From IMG/VR virus record IMGVR_UViG_3300025872_000036, positions 62,001 to 126,000 of that record: a stretch of 64,000 nucleotides of DNA, one strand, 5' to 3'. Position 1 is the stretch's first letter; the number at the start of each line of letters is the position of its first letter. Below the pieces are notes generated by a model. That model searched no databases. It was not told the DNA's origin and saw only the letters and a program-made list of their open reading frames with translations. A program made the translations under genes and the position numbers. The DNA is from a virus. Positions 21,232-28,211 of this stretch are shown one piece after another.

Positions 21232-21260
21232 TTGACCTGGCGCCAGATCCGCCCTATACT
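21232..21260 (+). promoter_or_regulatory. Sigma70-type promoter cassette
   Basis: TTGACC (21232-21237), 17-bp spacer, TATACT (21255-21260). Confidence 0.85.
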
Positions 21261-21292
21261 GAGTACATAAGTTCGAAACAAGGAGAGCAGAG

Positions 21293-21544
21293 ATGCAGAC
21301 GTTCCGTGTTGTGATAGACCTTGACAGCGAGTGGACTCTTGGCGAGTTCCTCAACCTGCTCTCTGAGCATGGCTCGCCGCGGATTGTGTGCTATGACGCG
21401 ACTCCCGACGCTGGCGGCAGCCCGATGATGATCCTTGAATTCACGTCCTATGAGGATGCGCTGGGGTTCGCCCAGCTTTGGTTCGCCGAGGACGAGGCGC
21501 CATCGCGGATGTCGGCGGAGTACGTGGAGACGATTACGGTGTAA
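21293..21544 (+). CDS. MQTFRV-family small protein, paralogue of 17043
   Basis: 83 residues; MQTFRVVIDLDSEWTLGEFL and EYVETITV are shared with 17043. Their ends are encoded by the same GGAGACGATTACGGTGTAA sequence, so the copies are recent or gene-converted. Confidence 0.65.
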   Translation: MQTFRVVIDLDSEWTLGEFLNLLSEHGSPRIVCYDATPDAGGSPMMILEFTSYEDALGFAQLWFAEDEAPSRMSAEYVETITV

Positions 21545-21573
21545 CCCCTTGATCTGACACGGCTTTTCCAGCC

Positions 21574-21603
21574 TTGACAGAGGCCTGATCGGGACCCTAT
21601 ACT
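21574..21603 (+). promoter_or_regulatory. Sigma70-type promoter cassette
   Basis: TTGACA (21574-21579), 18-bp spacer, TATACT (21598-21603); one base longer than the other cassettes. Confidence 0.85.
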
Positions 21604-21627
21604 GAGTACATGATCAAGGAGACAGAG

Positions 21628-21972
21628 ATGACCCAGACCTTCACTGCCCCGCACGACCTCGACCTCGCGCTGACGGCCTACGCCGATGCGCTGGAGCAGA
21701 AGCGCACCGCGGCGGCCAACATGGCCAGCTACCACGTGTCGGTCACCTTTGAGCCCGGGTCCAAGTACCTGCGCGTGGTGATGGCTGATGGGTACAGGAC
21801 CACGGGCACGCACCGGTCCGCCTACGCCTTCATCGTGGCGAAGGACATGGGCCAGTTCAAGGTGGGTGACATCCTGAAGGCGGCCTCCTGGAAGGCTCCG
21901 GCCAAGAACTTCGCCCGGGGCAATGTGTTCCGCCCGGAGACCTACGCGAAGCACAGCCCGTACGGGCTTTGA
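21628..21972 (+). CDS. Conserved phage protein, paralogue of 8541
   Basis: 114 residues; shares SAYAFIV, VGDILKAASWKAPAKNF and RGNVF with 8541 but has an extra inserted stretch (RTTGTH) near the middle. Behind an AAGGAGACAGAG site. Confidence 0.7.
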   Translation: MTQTFTAPHDLDLALTAYADALEQKRTAAANMASYHVSVTFEPGSKYLRVVMADGYRTTGTHRSAYAFIVAKDMGQFKVGDILKAASWKAPAKNFARGNVFRPETYAKHSPYGL

Positions 21973-21992
21973 TCCGAACCAAGGAGTCTATC

Positions 21993-22175
21993 ATGAACCA
22001 GCCGACCAAAGCCTTCCTCATCCAGCTCCGCGACCTCTGCCGCGCCCATGGCGTGGATTTCTCTGCTGACCTGAATGGCGTGTCCTTCACCAGCGCCGAT
22101 GAAAGCCCGATCTACTGGGTCCACGCCGACGTGGAGAGCCTCGAGGACCTCGAGGCCCAGCTGGCGCAGGACTGA
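21993..22175 (+). CDS. Small hypothetical protein
   Basis: 60 residues, AAGGAGTCTATC upstream. MNQPTKAFLIQLRDLCRAHGVDFS; no family recognised. Confidence 0.55.
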   Translation: MNQPTKAFLIQLRDLCRAHGVDFSADLNGVSFTSADESPIYWVHADVESLEDLEAQLAQD

Positions 22176-22209
22176 TCTAAGCCATTGATCTGACACGGCT
22201 TTTCCAGCC

Positions 22210-22238
22210 TTGACCTGGCGCCAGATCCGCCCTATACT
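22210..22238 (+). promoter_or_regulatory. Sigma70-type promoter cassette
   Basis: TTGACC (22210-22215), 17-bp spacer, TATACT (22233-22238). Confidence 0.85.
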
Positions 22239-22268
22239 GAGTACATGATCAAGGAAAGGAAGACAGAG

Positions 22269-22349
22269 ATGAACCGGATCGTGATCGCCTGCCACCTGTT
22301 CAATACGGCCGTGGCTTTTACCTACCTCGCGACGTGGCTGTTCAAGTAA
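22269..22349 (+). CDS. Tiny membrane protein
   Basis: 26 residues, ATG after AAAGGAAGACAGAG; a single hydrophobic helix with LATWLFK end. Thirty-two bases before the next gene. Confidence 0.4.
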   Translation: MNRIVIACHLFNTAVAFTYLATWLFK

Positions 22350-22381
22350 GCAACCACCCCATCCCAACCAAGGAGATCCCT

Positions 22382-23095
22382 ATGACCGTGACGTATCACG
22401 ACCACTCCACCACCCCCTTCACCTACCGCACCGACGCCTTCAAGGGCGCGACCCTGGCTGTCTGGTCCGAGTGCATCCGCATCATGTCGGATGTGTGGGC
22501 GCACGAACAGCGCGCCCTGGTGTGGGATGAGGAAGCCGGCAAGTTCGGCACCCTCTCGCTGGACAATTCCGAATTCTCCAGCAAGACCCAGCCCCAGCAC
22601 GCCACCGTGGACGCGCCGGCCGAGCTGATCGCCCGCTACCGCGATTCCGTCATCGCCCGCAACCACACCCGCCTCCTCGAGGCCTTCAAGGCCAAGAAGG
22701 AAGAGGAGCGCATGGCCGTCCGCACCGGCGCCGTCGTCCTGGTCAAGCGTGGCCGCAAGGACATCGGCAAGGTGGGGAAGGTGGTCTTTATCAAGGACAT
22801 GCCCTACTCCACCGGCTGGCGCTCCCACCTGGCGCCCAAGGCCTGCATCGCCCTCGATGGTCAGAAGACCACCGTCCAGGGCCGCTATGGCAAGACCTTC
22901 GACCGCTACACCAACACCATCTGGGTGTGGGTGAAGAACCTGGACCTGGCGAAGGTGCCGGCGCCCTATGAGGTCACCGACGAGGATCTGGCGCGCATCC
23001 GCCAGCAGGCTGAAGCCGAGGCTGACATGCAGCTGATCCGCTGGGGCATGAAGGAGGTGTCGTGGCGCAAGCCGGCGAGCTGGCAGGCAGCGTGA
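22382..23095 (+). CDS. Conserved phage protein with KOW-like segment
   Basis: 237 residues from ATG 22382 (AAGGAGATCCCT upstream); the longer in-frame extension to 22334 is mostly the preceding gene's DNA. Residues about 110-165 (GAVVLVKRGRKDIGKVGKVVF, then APKACIALDGQKT) look like a KOW/SH3-like beta unit with basic residues. A helical tail follows (ARIRQQAEAEADMQLIRW). Unknown function. Last gene before the non-coding region. Confidence 0.6.
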   Translation: MTVTYHDHSTTPFTYRTDAFKGATLAVWSECIRIMSDVWAHEQRALVWDEEAGKFGTLSLDNSEFSSKTQPQHATVDAPAELIARYRDSVIARNHTRLLEAFKAKKEEERMAVRTGAVVLVKRGRKDIGKVGKVVFIKDMPYSTGWRSHLAPKACIALDGQKTTVQGRYGKTFDRYTNTIWVWVKNLDLAKVPAPYEVTDEDLARIRQQAEAEADMQLIRWGMKEVSWRKPASWQAA

Positions 23096-23101
23096 GGTGG
23101 C

Positions 23102-23148
23102 GCCCCGGTGGTGTAAAGCACAGAGCGAAGCGTGAACACCACCGGGGC
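23102..23148 (+). other. Perfect 13-bp hairpin after the GC-rich block
   Basis: GCCCCGGTGGTGT (23102-23114) pairs exactly with ACACCACCGGGGC (23136-23148) around a 21-base loop that itself could fold at GAGCGAAGC. No T-run follows, so Rho-independent termination is uncertain. It sits 6 bases after the stop of 22382-23095. Confidence 0.7.
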
Positions 23149-23270
23149 TGTACAGACCTTTACATAAGGCGAAAACTATATGGGGTTTGGGAAGACACTC
23201 TTTTAGCGACCACACCGGTTCAGAGCGCGTCCCATTTTTTCGCTGTGGGGGTCTGCATATCTCTGCACGA

Positions 23271-23404
23271 TTCTGCACCCCCCGTCAGTTTCTGTGTTTT
23301 TTCCTCTAAGTTCTCCCCGTATTTCTCTGTGCGCCCTTATTGTTCTACATACCCCCCGTCAAATCTCTGTGGAATTCCGCTAAGTTCTACCCCGTACTTT
23401 GTTC
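23271..23404 (+). repeat. Two imperfect tandem repeats, C/T-rich
   Basis: Copy 1 (about 23271-23327) and copy 2 (about 23343-23404) share CCCCCCGTCA, TCTGTG, CTAAGTTCT and CCCCGTA in the same order, spaced about 72 bases apart. The strand is rich in C and T. The interval 23149-23404 has no gene. Protein-binding iterons or leader region of the next operon are possible. Confidence 0.55.
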
Positions 23405-23443
23405 TTGACTATGTGTTTTTGGAATGATACACTACCTAGTGTA
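23405..23443 (+). promoter_or_regulatory. Promoter with palindromic operator
   Basis: TTGACT (23405-23410), 17-bp spacer, TACACT (23428-23433). The -10 is half of a palindrome TACACTA-CC-TAGTGTA (23428-23443) that covers the predicted start. A repressor bound there would block transcription of the repeat operon. Confidence 0.65.
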
Positions 23444-23466
23444 GGGTATGAACAATAGGTATTATC

Positions 23467-23658
23467 GTGGAAAACATTCATTCTGATATTCTGAGTCCTC
23501 TTCATAGTATTCTACATGCTCATATATGGATGAATGTAGGGTTCAGAGGGTTCAAATTTGATAGCAACATGGATGTTTTGAATGGTGTTTCATCAATGAT
23601 TCATCCTGTTAGCTGGAGCTGTGTTCAAGAGATATGGAAGCAGGATGTGAACTCATGA
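23467..23658 (+). CDS. First gene of the Q-V microgene operon
   Basis: 63 residues with GTG start. No Q-V units, but the end EIWKQDVNS matches the end of the gene at 24558 (LKQDVNS). Trp and His rich. Coupled to the next gene by ATGA. Confidence 0.5.
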   Translation: MENIHSDILSPLHSILHAHIWMNVGFRGFKFDSNMDVLNGVSSMIHPVSWSCVQEIWKQDVNS

Positions 23659-23786
23659 ATTCTGTCAAAGATCAAGTTTGGGATCGAGTTTGGGATCAAG
23701 CCAGAATTCAAGTCTGTGATCAAGCCGGGAATCCAGTCTGGATTGTCTGGATTCAAGTCTGGAATCAAGTCAGGTATAAGTCATGA
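23655..23786 (+). CDS. Q-V repeat microprotein
   Basis: 43 residues with the MNSVKDQV head and units WDRV WDQA CDQA WNQV. Overlaps the gene before and after by ATGA. Confidence 0.55.
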   Translation: MNSVKDQVWDRVWDQARIQVCDQAGNPVWIVWIQVWNQVRYKS

Positions 23787-23965
23787 ATTCTGTCAAAGAT
23801 CAAGTTTGGAATCAAGTTTGGGATCGAGTTTGGAATCAAGTTTGGGATCAAGTTTGGGATCAAGTCGGGATTCAAGTCTGTGATCAAGCCGGGAATCAAG
23901 TCTGGCTTCAAGTCTGGGATCAAGTCGGGAATCGAGCCCGGATTCAAATCAGGAATCAATCATGA
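23783..23965 (+). CDS. Q-V repeat microprotein
   Basis: 60 residues: MNSVKDQV head and about 12 units (WNQV, WDRV, WDQV, GIQV, CDQA), ending RNQS. A clear 12-base DNA repeat. ATGA couplings on both sides. Confidence 0.6.
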   Translation: MNSVKDQVWNQVWDRVWNQVWDQVWDQVGIQVCDQAGNQVWLQVWDQVGNRARIQIRNQS

Positions 23966-24144
23966 ATTCTGTCAAGAGTATGATTTGGGTTCAAACTCCA
24001 CATCCAGTCATCTGGCATCAGCATCAAGCCTGGCTCCAAGTCTGGAATCAAGTCTGTGATCAATTCGGGAATCAAGTCTTCCTTCAAGTCGAGGATCATC
24101 AAGCCTGGAATCAAGTCTTGTATCAAATCAGGATTCAATCATGA
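23962..24144 (+). CDS. MNSVK microprotein with partial Q-V repeats
   Basis: 60 residues. MNSVKSMIWVQTP start is nearly the same as the gene at 24558, followed by Q-V units in the second half (WLQV WNQV, GNQV FLQV). ATGA couplings. Confidence 0.55.
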   Translation: MNSVKSMIWVQTPHPVIWHQHQAWLQVWNQVCDQFGNQVFLQVEDHQAWNQVLYQIRIQS

Positions 24145-24263
24145 AGTCTGTCAAGTCTAAATTCTGGTATCAAGTTAGGGATCAAGTCGGGAATCAAGTC
24201 TCCAATCAAGTCTTGTCTCAAGTCTGGGGTCAAGTCTGGAATCAAGACGGAGATACGTTGTGA
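24141..24263 (+). CDS. Q-V repeat microprotein
   Basis: 40 residues, MKSVK head, units YQV RDQV GNQV SNQV LSQV WGQV and the end NQDGDTL shared with the gene at 24427. Confidence 0.5.
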   Translation: MKSVKSKFWYQVRDQVGNQVSNQVLSQVWGQVWNQDGDTL

Positions 24264-24430
24264 AGTCTGTCAAAGATCAAGTTCATGACCAAGTCTGGCG
24301 TCAAGTCAGGAATCAAGTCTGGGATCAAGTCAGGATTCAAGACGGACATCAAGTCTGGCATCAAGTCTTTGATCAAATCGAGAATCAAGTCATGAATCAA
24401 ATCTGGGCTCAAGTCTGGTATCAATCATGA
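24260..24430 (+). CDS. Q-V repeat microprotein
   Basis: 56 residues with a GTG start on a GTGA overlap. Units DQV HDQV WRQV RNQV WDQV and later WHQV FDQI ENQV MNQI WAQV. Confidence 0.5.
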   Translation: MKSVKDQVHDQVWRQVRNQVWDQVRIQDGHQVWHQVFDQIENQVMNQIWAQVWYQS

Positions 24431-24561
24431 AACATGTTGATCGAGAAGTCTGGTTTCAAGTCTGGCTTCAAGTCAGGAATCAAGTCGAGGATCAAGTCTT
24501 GGATCAAGTCGAGAATCAAATCTGGAATCAAGTTCGGGATCAAGTCGGAGATACGTTATGA
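24427..24561 (+). CDS. Q-V repeat microprotein
   Basis: 44 residues, MKHVDREV head and nine units (WFQV WLQV RNQV EDQV LDQV ENQI WNQV RDQV), end GDTL. ATGA overlaps. Confidence 0.55.
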   Translation: MKHVDREVWFQVWLQVRNQVEDQVLDQVENQIWNQVRDQVGDTL

Positions 24562-24722
24562 ATTCTGTCAAGAGTATGATTTGGGTTCAAACTCCAACTC
24601 TAGTCATCTGGCGTCAAGTGTCGCATCCCTTCTGGGATAGAATCAGGAGTGAAATCTATATGCCTGTTTGGAGGGAGCCGAATAATGTTTTGATTGCTCT
24701 GAAGCAGGATGTGAACTCATGA
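24558..24722 (+). CDS. MNSVK microprotein, repeat-poor
   Basis: 54 residues: MNSVKSMIWVQTP head, then a non-repeat body (IYMPVWREPNNVLIALKQDVNS) like the gene at 24719. ATGA overlaps. Confidence 0.5.
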   Translation: MNSVKSMIWVQTPTLVIWRQVSHPFWDRIRSEIYMPVWREPNNVLIALKQDVNS

Positions 24723-24895
24723 ATTCTGTCAACGATCCGGTCTGGAATCGAGCATCTAGTTCAGCTCCACCCGTCAGCCATCAAGTCACGCCTCGTGTCT
24801 CTGGTCCGGTCTGGAATGAAGTGTATATTCCTGTTTTGGAAACACTCAACATTGTTTTGACTGCTCTGAAGCAGGATATTACAAGTGGTTCATGA
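24719..24895 (+). CDS. MNSV microprotein, last of the operon
   Basis: 58 residues: MNSVNDPVWNR head, Ser/Pro-rich middle and a body (VYIPVLETLNIVLTALKQD) similar to the preceding gene. Confidence 0.5.
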   Translation: MNSVNDPVWNRASSSAPPVSHQVTPRVSGPVWNEVYIPVLETLNIVLTALKQDITSGS

Positions 24896-24986
24896 ATGGT
24901 TTGTAATGGATTCTGGTGATGGTACGCTGCGTTATAGATAGGTATAGGGGATGTTCCCCTTACATGTCTCTCAATGGAGAATACAC

Positions 24987-25160
24987 ATGAGAACACTCGC
25001 ATTTGCTATTGCTACGATTTTTGCTCTGAATACTGGTGTTGCTTTGGCTGCTGATCCACCAAAGGCTCCTGCTGCGAAGACTGACGCTGCCAACAAGAAG
25101 AAGGCACCAAAGAAGAATGCTGATGCAAAGAAGACACCAGCGCCAGCTGCCAAGAAGTAA
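24987..25160 (+). CDS. Secreted Lys/Ala/Pro-rich small protein
   Basis: 57 residues: MRTLAFAIATIFALNTGVALA is a Sec signal peptide with an ALA-type cleavage site, followed by a disordered basic tail of KK, PA and AD units. It resembles small exported bacterial proteins. The chosen ATG follows GGAGAATACAC. Function unknown. Confidence 0.65.
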   Translation: MRTLAFAIATIFALNTGVALAADPPKAPAAKTDAANKKKAPKKNADAKKTPAPAAKK

Positions 25161-25172
25161 CATGTGAGATTG

Positions 25173-25208
25173 TGGGGGGCTCTACAGTCGTGGAGCCTCC
25201 TTTTTTTT
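25173..25208 (+). terminator. Rho-independent terminator
   Basis: GGGGGCTCTAC / GTGGAGCCTCC stem with a 4-base loop, then a run of eight T. Ends the secreted-protein transcript. Confidence 0.85.
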
Positions 25209-25221
25209 ATTGGAGGAAGGA

Positions 25222-25617
25222 ATGATAGAGTGCTTGATCTTGGGTGATTCCATTGCTGTTGGCATACAGCAGCATCGCATTGAATGTGCGTCATATGCAC
25301 ATGTCGGATGGACATCGGAGAAATGGAATCGTACATACCTGAACAAGGATTTGTCTGCACAAGTCGTTGTCATATCCCTTGGCTCCAATGATTGGTCCGA
25401 TAAGGTTACCAAGTATGAACTGATGCGTCTCCGCGAGAAGGTTCGTGCCGATCTCGTGTTTTGGATATTGCCCGCGATAAAGCCCGAGATACGAAACGTG
25501 GTGCGTGAGGTCGCTGACATGCGTGGTGACTTGGTCGTGCCAATTACAGATATATCCAAGGATGGTGTTCATCCGACGCCAGCTGGATACAAGGAACTTG
25601 CAAGAAAGGTAAAATGA
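25222..25617 (+). CDS. SGNH-family hydrolase
   Basis: 131 residues, GGAGGAAGGA upstream. Block I ILGDSIAVG (about 5-13, with the catalytic Ser), block III SLGSNDW (about 52-58) and block V DGVHPTPAGY (about 114-123, Asp-His) are all present. These enzymes cleave esters, often acetyl groups on polysaccharide. Without a signal peptide it may act on cytosolic substrate or on the host envelope during lysis; unresolved. Confidence 0.85.
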   Translation: MIECLILGDSIAVGIQQHRIECASYAHVGWTSEKWNRTYLNKDLSAQVVVISLGSNDWSDKVTKYELMRLREKVRADLVFWILPAIKPEIRNVVREVADMRGDLVVPITDISKDGVHPTPAGYKELARKVK

Positions 25618-25618
25618 A

Positions 25619-26335
25619 ATGAAGCTGCATGAATTGAAAATGGACAAGGAGACATGCGACAAGTTGATTGCATGTGCGATCTCCATGGAATCTGCCGAGG
25701 AGACGCGAGGTGATCGTGATGGTACACCTGCGTTTGTCAGTCGCACAAAAGAGGTGATGCCAGGTCTACATAAACATCCAATTGGACCTAATGGAACTCT
25801 ATCATCCATTAGTCGCACAAAAGGTGGAATCAAGGAGTCAGCTGCGATCAAGGATCGCAGCATGTTTGCTGATGACCGAGAATACCTGATTCTGAAGCAC
25901 TATGAAAATCATCAGGAATCTGGATACACGAATTATACGTCGGCTGAGATTGATGCTTTGGTTCCACAGGAAATTCTGGATCATTTCAAGTTGCGTCGTG
26001 AGGATTGTCGCATTGACGTAAAGCGTTCTTCTCCGGGAAAAATACACATTCCACACAAGGACTATTACATCAACTACAAGTACAATCTCGTGGACAACAA
26101 TGGAAATCTCGAATACGTTCCAAAGGATTCCATGAATGGCATTGATGTCATACGAATCTGGATTACATTGACGGAACCGCGCTTTGGTCATGTATTGATC
26201 GTTGAGGACACTCCATTCTACCATTTGGAGCAGGGTTCAATCGTGACATGGGATACGCATGAACTGCACACGGCTGCAAATCTTGGATATGAGGATAGGT
26301 TCATCATGACGATTACGGGAAGCATTTGTGCGTAA
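25619..26335 (+). CDS. Probable Fe(II)/2-oxoglutarate-type oxygenase
   Basis: 238 residues, one base after the SGNH gene. The C-terminal half is a double-stranded beta-helix-like segment: HIPHKDYYINY gives HxD, then FYHLEQGSIVTWDTHELHTAAN gives a distal His and RFIMTITG may supply the 2OG-binding Arg. The first 90 residues look unrelated and partly disordered. The fold assignment is inference from the HxD...H pattern; phages of this kind often carry oxygenases that modify DNA, protein or small molecules. Confidence 0.55.
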   Translation: MKLHELKMDKETCDKLIACAISMESAEETRGDRDGTPAFVSRTKEVMPGLHKHPIGPNGTLSSISRTKGGIKESAAIKDRSMFADDREYLILKHYENHQESGYTNYTSAEIDALVPQEILDHFKLRREDCRIDVKRSSPGKIHIPHKDYYINYKYNLVDNNGNLEYVPKDSMNGIDVIRIWITLTEPRFGHVLIVEDTPFYHLEQGSIVTWDTHELHTAANLGYEDRFIMTITGSICA

Positions 26336-26336
26336 G

Positions 26337-26540
26337 ATGGAAACACCCTGCGTCAAGGTTTGCGTGATTGACGAGAAGACGACGCATTGCATTGGATGTG
26401 GGCGCACTCGCCGCGAGATTGCCGAGTGGACATGCTTGACAAAGAACGAGCGGTTGTCTATAATGGCAGAATGCTTGGTTCGCATTGAGAGGATGACGAA
26501 ACGTGGAAAACTGGATTCGGGAAAAAGTAGACGCGACTGA
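26337..26540 (+). CDS. DUF1289-like Cys protein
   Basis: 67 residues. The N-terminal CVKVCVIDEKTTHCIGCGRTRREI carries the four cysteines of DUF1289 (metal or Fe-S binding, function unknown, common in proteobacteria). A C-terminal basic tail follows. Starts 1 base after the oxygenase stop. The next ORF overlaps it. Confidence 0.8.
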   Translation: METPCVKVCVIDEKTTHCIGCGRTRREIAEWTCLTKNERLSIMAECLVRIERMTKRGKLDSGKSRRD

Positions 26541-26898
26541 CATGGAGACGAAGATTGCTCTGGTCGCATGGGTCATGAAGCATATCGTGGATCATGCGAA
26601 AGATGGCGGTTCTTTTCGATATCTGATCTACACTCGTCTTGGACTGGATACGTCTGCGTATGTTCCACTGTGTGCTGATGGCATGACGATTTCCAATGAG
26701 TTTGATCTAAATCTGAAGGATGATCTGGTCGCAGCATTGAAGGCGAAGGATTATCGCAAGATGAAGGATATCCTTGGATTGTGCGATCAGTTGGATTGTT
26801 GGAATCATGCATCTGTCTGGACACCTCAGGTTGATGGTGTTTCCGCGCTGTGTTTCATGCATTCTGGAAAAGACTTGTGCGGTAATAAAGACGCTTGA
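26503..26898 (+). CDS. Conserved phage protein
   Basis: 131 residues with GTG 26503, overlapping the DUF1289 gene by 38 bases; ATG 26542 gives 118 residues and is an alternative. IVDHAKDGGSFRYLIYTRLG is a conserved-looking segment of a family found in rhizobial phages (recollection). Function unknown. Confidence 0.6.
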   Translation: MENWIREKVDATDMETKIALVAWVMKHIVDHAKDGGSFRYLIYTRLGLDTSAYVPLCADGMTISNEFDLNLKDDLVAALKAKDYRKMKDILGLCDQLDCWNHASVWTPQVDGVSALCFMHSGKDLCGNKDA

Positions 26899-26923
26899 CA
26901 TTTCCAATAGTTTGGTGCATAAT
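26895..26923 (+). promoter_or_regulatory. Sigma70-type promoter, leaderless design
   Basis: TTGACA (26895-26900), 17-bp spacer starting TTTCCAAT, CATAAT (26918-26923). ATG 26930 lies 6 bases further, at the predicted start. Confidence 0.75.
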
Positions 26924-26929
26924 GACAGC

Positions 26930-27127
26930 ATGATGTACACGATACACTTCACCAATCTGGAAAGCGCGGACGCTGAGTTCGCGCATTTTCATGATGTTCT
27001 GGATCATCTTCGCACACACAACTTTACTGCTACTGTAAAGCGCGATGGGCGAGTTATCGCGACATGGTCTCCGTCTAATGGACTGGACATGTCTTTTCCT
27101 ACCATGGAGAGTTTTGAAAATGTCTAG
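26930..27127 (+). CDS. Hypothetical protein
   Basis: 65 residues, MMYTIHFTNLESADAEFAHF. The ATG is at the predicted transcription start with no ribosome site, so it may be a leaderless mRNA. Overlaps the next gene by 8 bases. Confidence 0.55.
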   Translation: MMYTIHFTNLESADAEFAHFHDVLDHLRTHNFTATVKRDGRVIATWSPSNGLDMSFPTMESFENV

Positions 27128-27356
27128 TAGGTCCTACGATATTGATCCTGTGCTTGAGGAGTTTCCTGGGCGCTGTGGTTTCCAAATCTTCCTCTTTGAG
27201 GGAGATGATTGCGTGTGGGAAGATTTCTTCGCGACGAAGGAAGACGCTGTGGATTTTGGCGAGGACTTCCTTGAGGGTTGGTTCCGCGATGGCTTTCCGA
27301 CCTCGCATGTCAAGTGGCATCAGGAGAGGGAGACGCGAATTCCATACGATGCATAA
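27120..27356 (+). CDS. Acidic hypothetical protein
   Basis: 78 residues from ATG 27120. Trp/Phe-rich (FQIFLFEGDDCVWEDFFATKE) and acidic. Its stop is next to a CATAAATA late-promoter-like sequence. Confidence 0.55.
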   Translation: MSSRSYDIDPVLEEFPGRCGFQIFLFEGDDCVWEDFFATKEDAVDFGEDFLEGWFRDGFPTSHVKWHQERETRIPYDA

Positions 27357-27359
27357 ATA
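27352..27359 (+). promoter_or_regulatory. T4-type late promoter-like sequence
   Basis: CATAAATA at 27352-27359, 6 bases before the ATG of the next gene; T4 late consensus is TATAAATA. Confidence 0.45.
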
Positions 27360-27364
27360 TTCGT

Positions 27365-27955
27365 ATGGATACATTCAAAAGATTTCTAGAAGAGCGTTTC
27401 GTCAATTTGTTGCATGATGATCCTCGCAAGCATCAATATGCTGATGAGGTTCATGGTATGCTGCAGAAGGCTTATGAGAAGATCGGAGGCATTCATGGCT
27501 CTGGCTTCCGCGACAAGCACGACATGATCAAGAACATTCCGATGTGGAAGCTGAAGAAGAAGGGTGGCAAGATCGTCTCTGCTGTCTTCTACAAGGACAA
27601 GGATGGGCGCAAGTCCGTTGCTACTGCTTCCGATGGTTCGGAAGAAGGTAAAAAGGGTGTTGCTGAGATCTTTCGTGATGATCTGAAGCGTGGTCGTGCA
27701 TATGGCGAGAGATCTTCCGCTGCTCTATCATTCACCAAGAGAGTAGTTGGTGCAGATGAGTTGGGCAAGCATGTTGTTCCATATCATCATGTACACAAGC
27801 ATTTGTCTCCAGGTGAGGAGATTCGTCGCCCACCAGAGAATGATCCTGAGTTACAAAGACATCCAGAATATAGAGATCATTTTTATCAGAGAAAGATTGG
27901 TGATGCGTGGCACACCAAGTTGATGATTGGCAAGCCAGGGATGAAGTTGAAATGA
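27365..27955 (+). CDS. Conserved phage protein
   Basis: 196 residues from ATG 27365. IGGIHGSGFRDKHDMIKNIPMW, YKDKDGRKSVATASDGSEEGK and RAYGERSSAALSF suggest a conserved family of T4-like marine phages (recollection), perhaps a nucleotide-binding or acyltransferase-like fold. No catalytic motif can be assigned. Confidence 0.65.
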   Translation: MDTFKRFLEERFVNLLHDDPRKHQYADEVHGMLQKAYEKIGGIHGSGFRDKHDMIKNIPMWKLKKKGGKIVSAVFYKDKDGRKSVATASDGSEEGKKGVAEIFRDDLKRGRAYGERSSAALSFTKRVVGADELGKHVVPYHHVHKHLSPGEEIRRPPENDPELQRHPEYRDHFYQRKIGDAWHTKLMIGKPGMKLK

Positions 27956-28134
27956 GATCTTATAGAATTGTTGAAGTGATTTCCAACCTGCACAAGAACT
28001 ATGTGGTTCATTTGTATGAGGCTGGGATTGAGGAAGAGAAGCGGCTTGTATTTGAGAGCCGTGATCGTGCCGAAGAAGCAGCTCTGCATTATGTCACCGA
28101 GTACAGTGGTTATTTGCCATTTGATGATGAGTGA
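27952..28134 (+). CDS. Small hypothetical protein
   Basis: 60 residues, MRSYRIVEVISNLHKNYVV..., starts on an ATGA overlap. An acidic end (FDDE). Not recognised. Confidence 0.55.
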   Translation: MRSYRIVEVISNLHKNYVVHLYEAGIEEEKRLVFESRDRAEEAALHYVTEYSGYLPFDDE

Positions 28135-28211
28135 CGCTGTTCGCTAAATAATTTCGTATATCATGTATCTGATGAAACATACAGACACTCCAATGATGTG
28201 GATTTCAGAAC

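Noticed and set aside
23102-23148. Hairpin as a Rho-independent terminator
   Set aside because: Stem is perfect, but no T-run follows and the loop is long; kept as a structural feature only.
22322-23278. Minus-strand ORF of 318 codons opposite 22382-23095
   Set aside because: Same GC codon-bias effect; the plus-strand gene has a promoter upstream and a ribosome site.
23655-24561. Repeat array considered as CRISPR
   Set aside because: Units are 12 bases with no spacers; no leader or cas genes.
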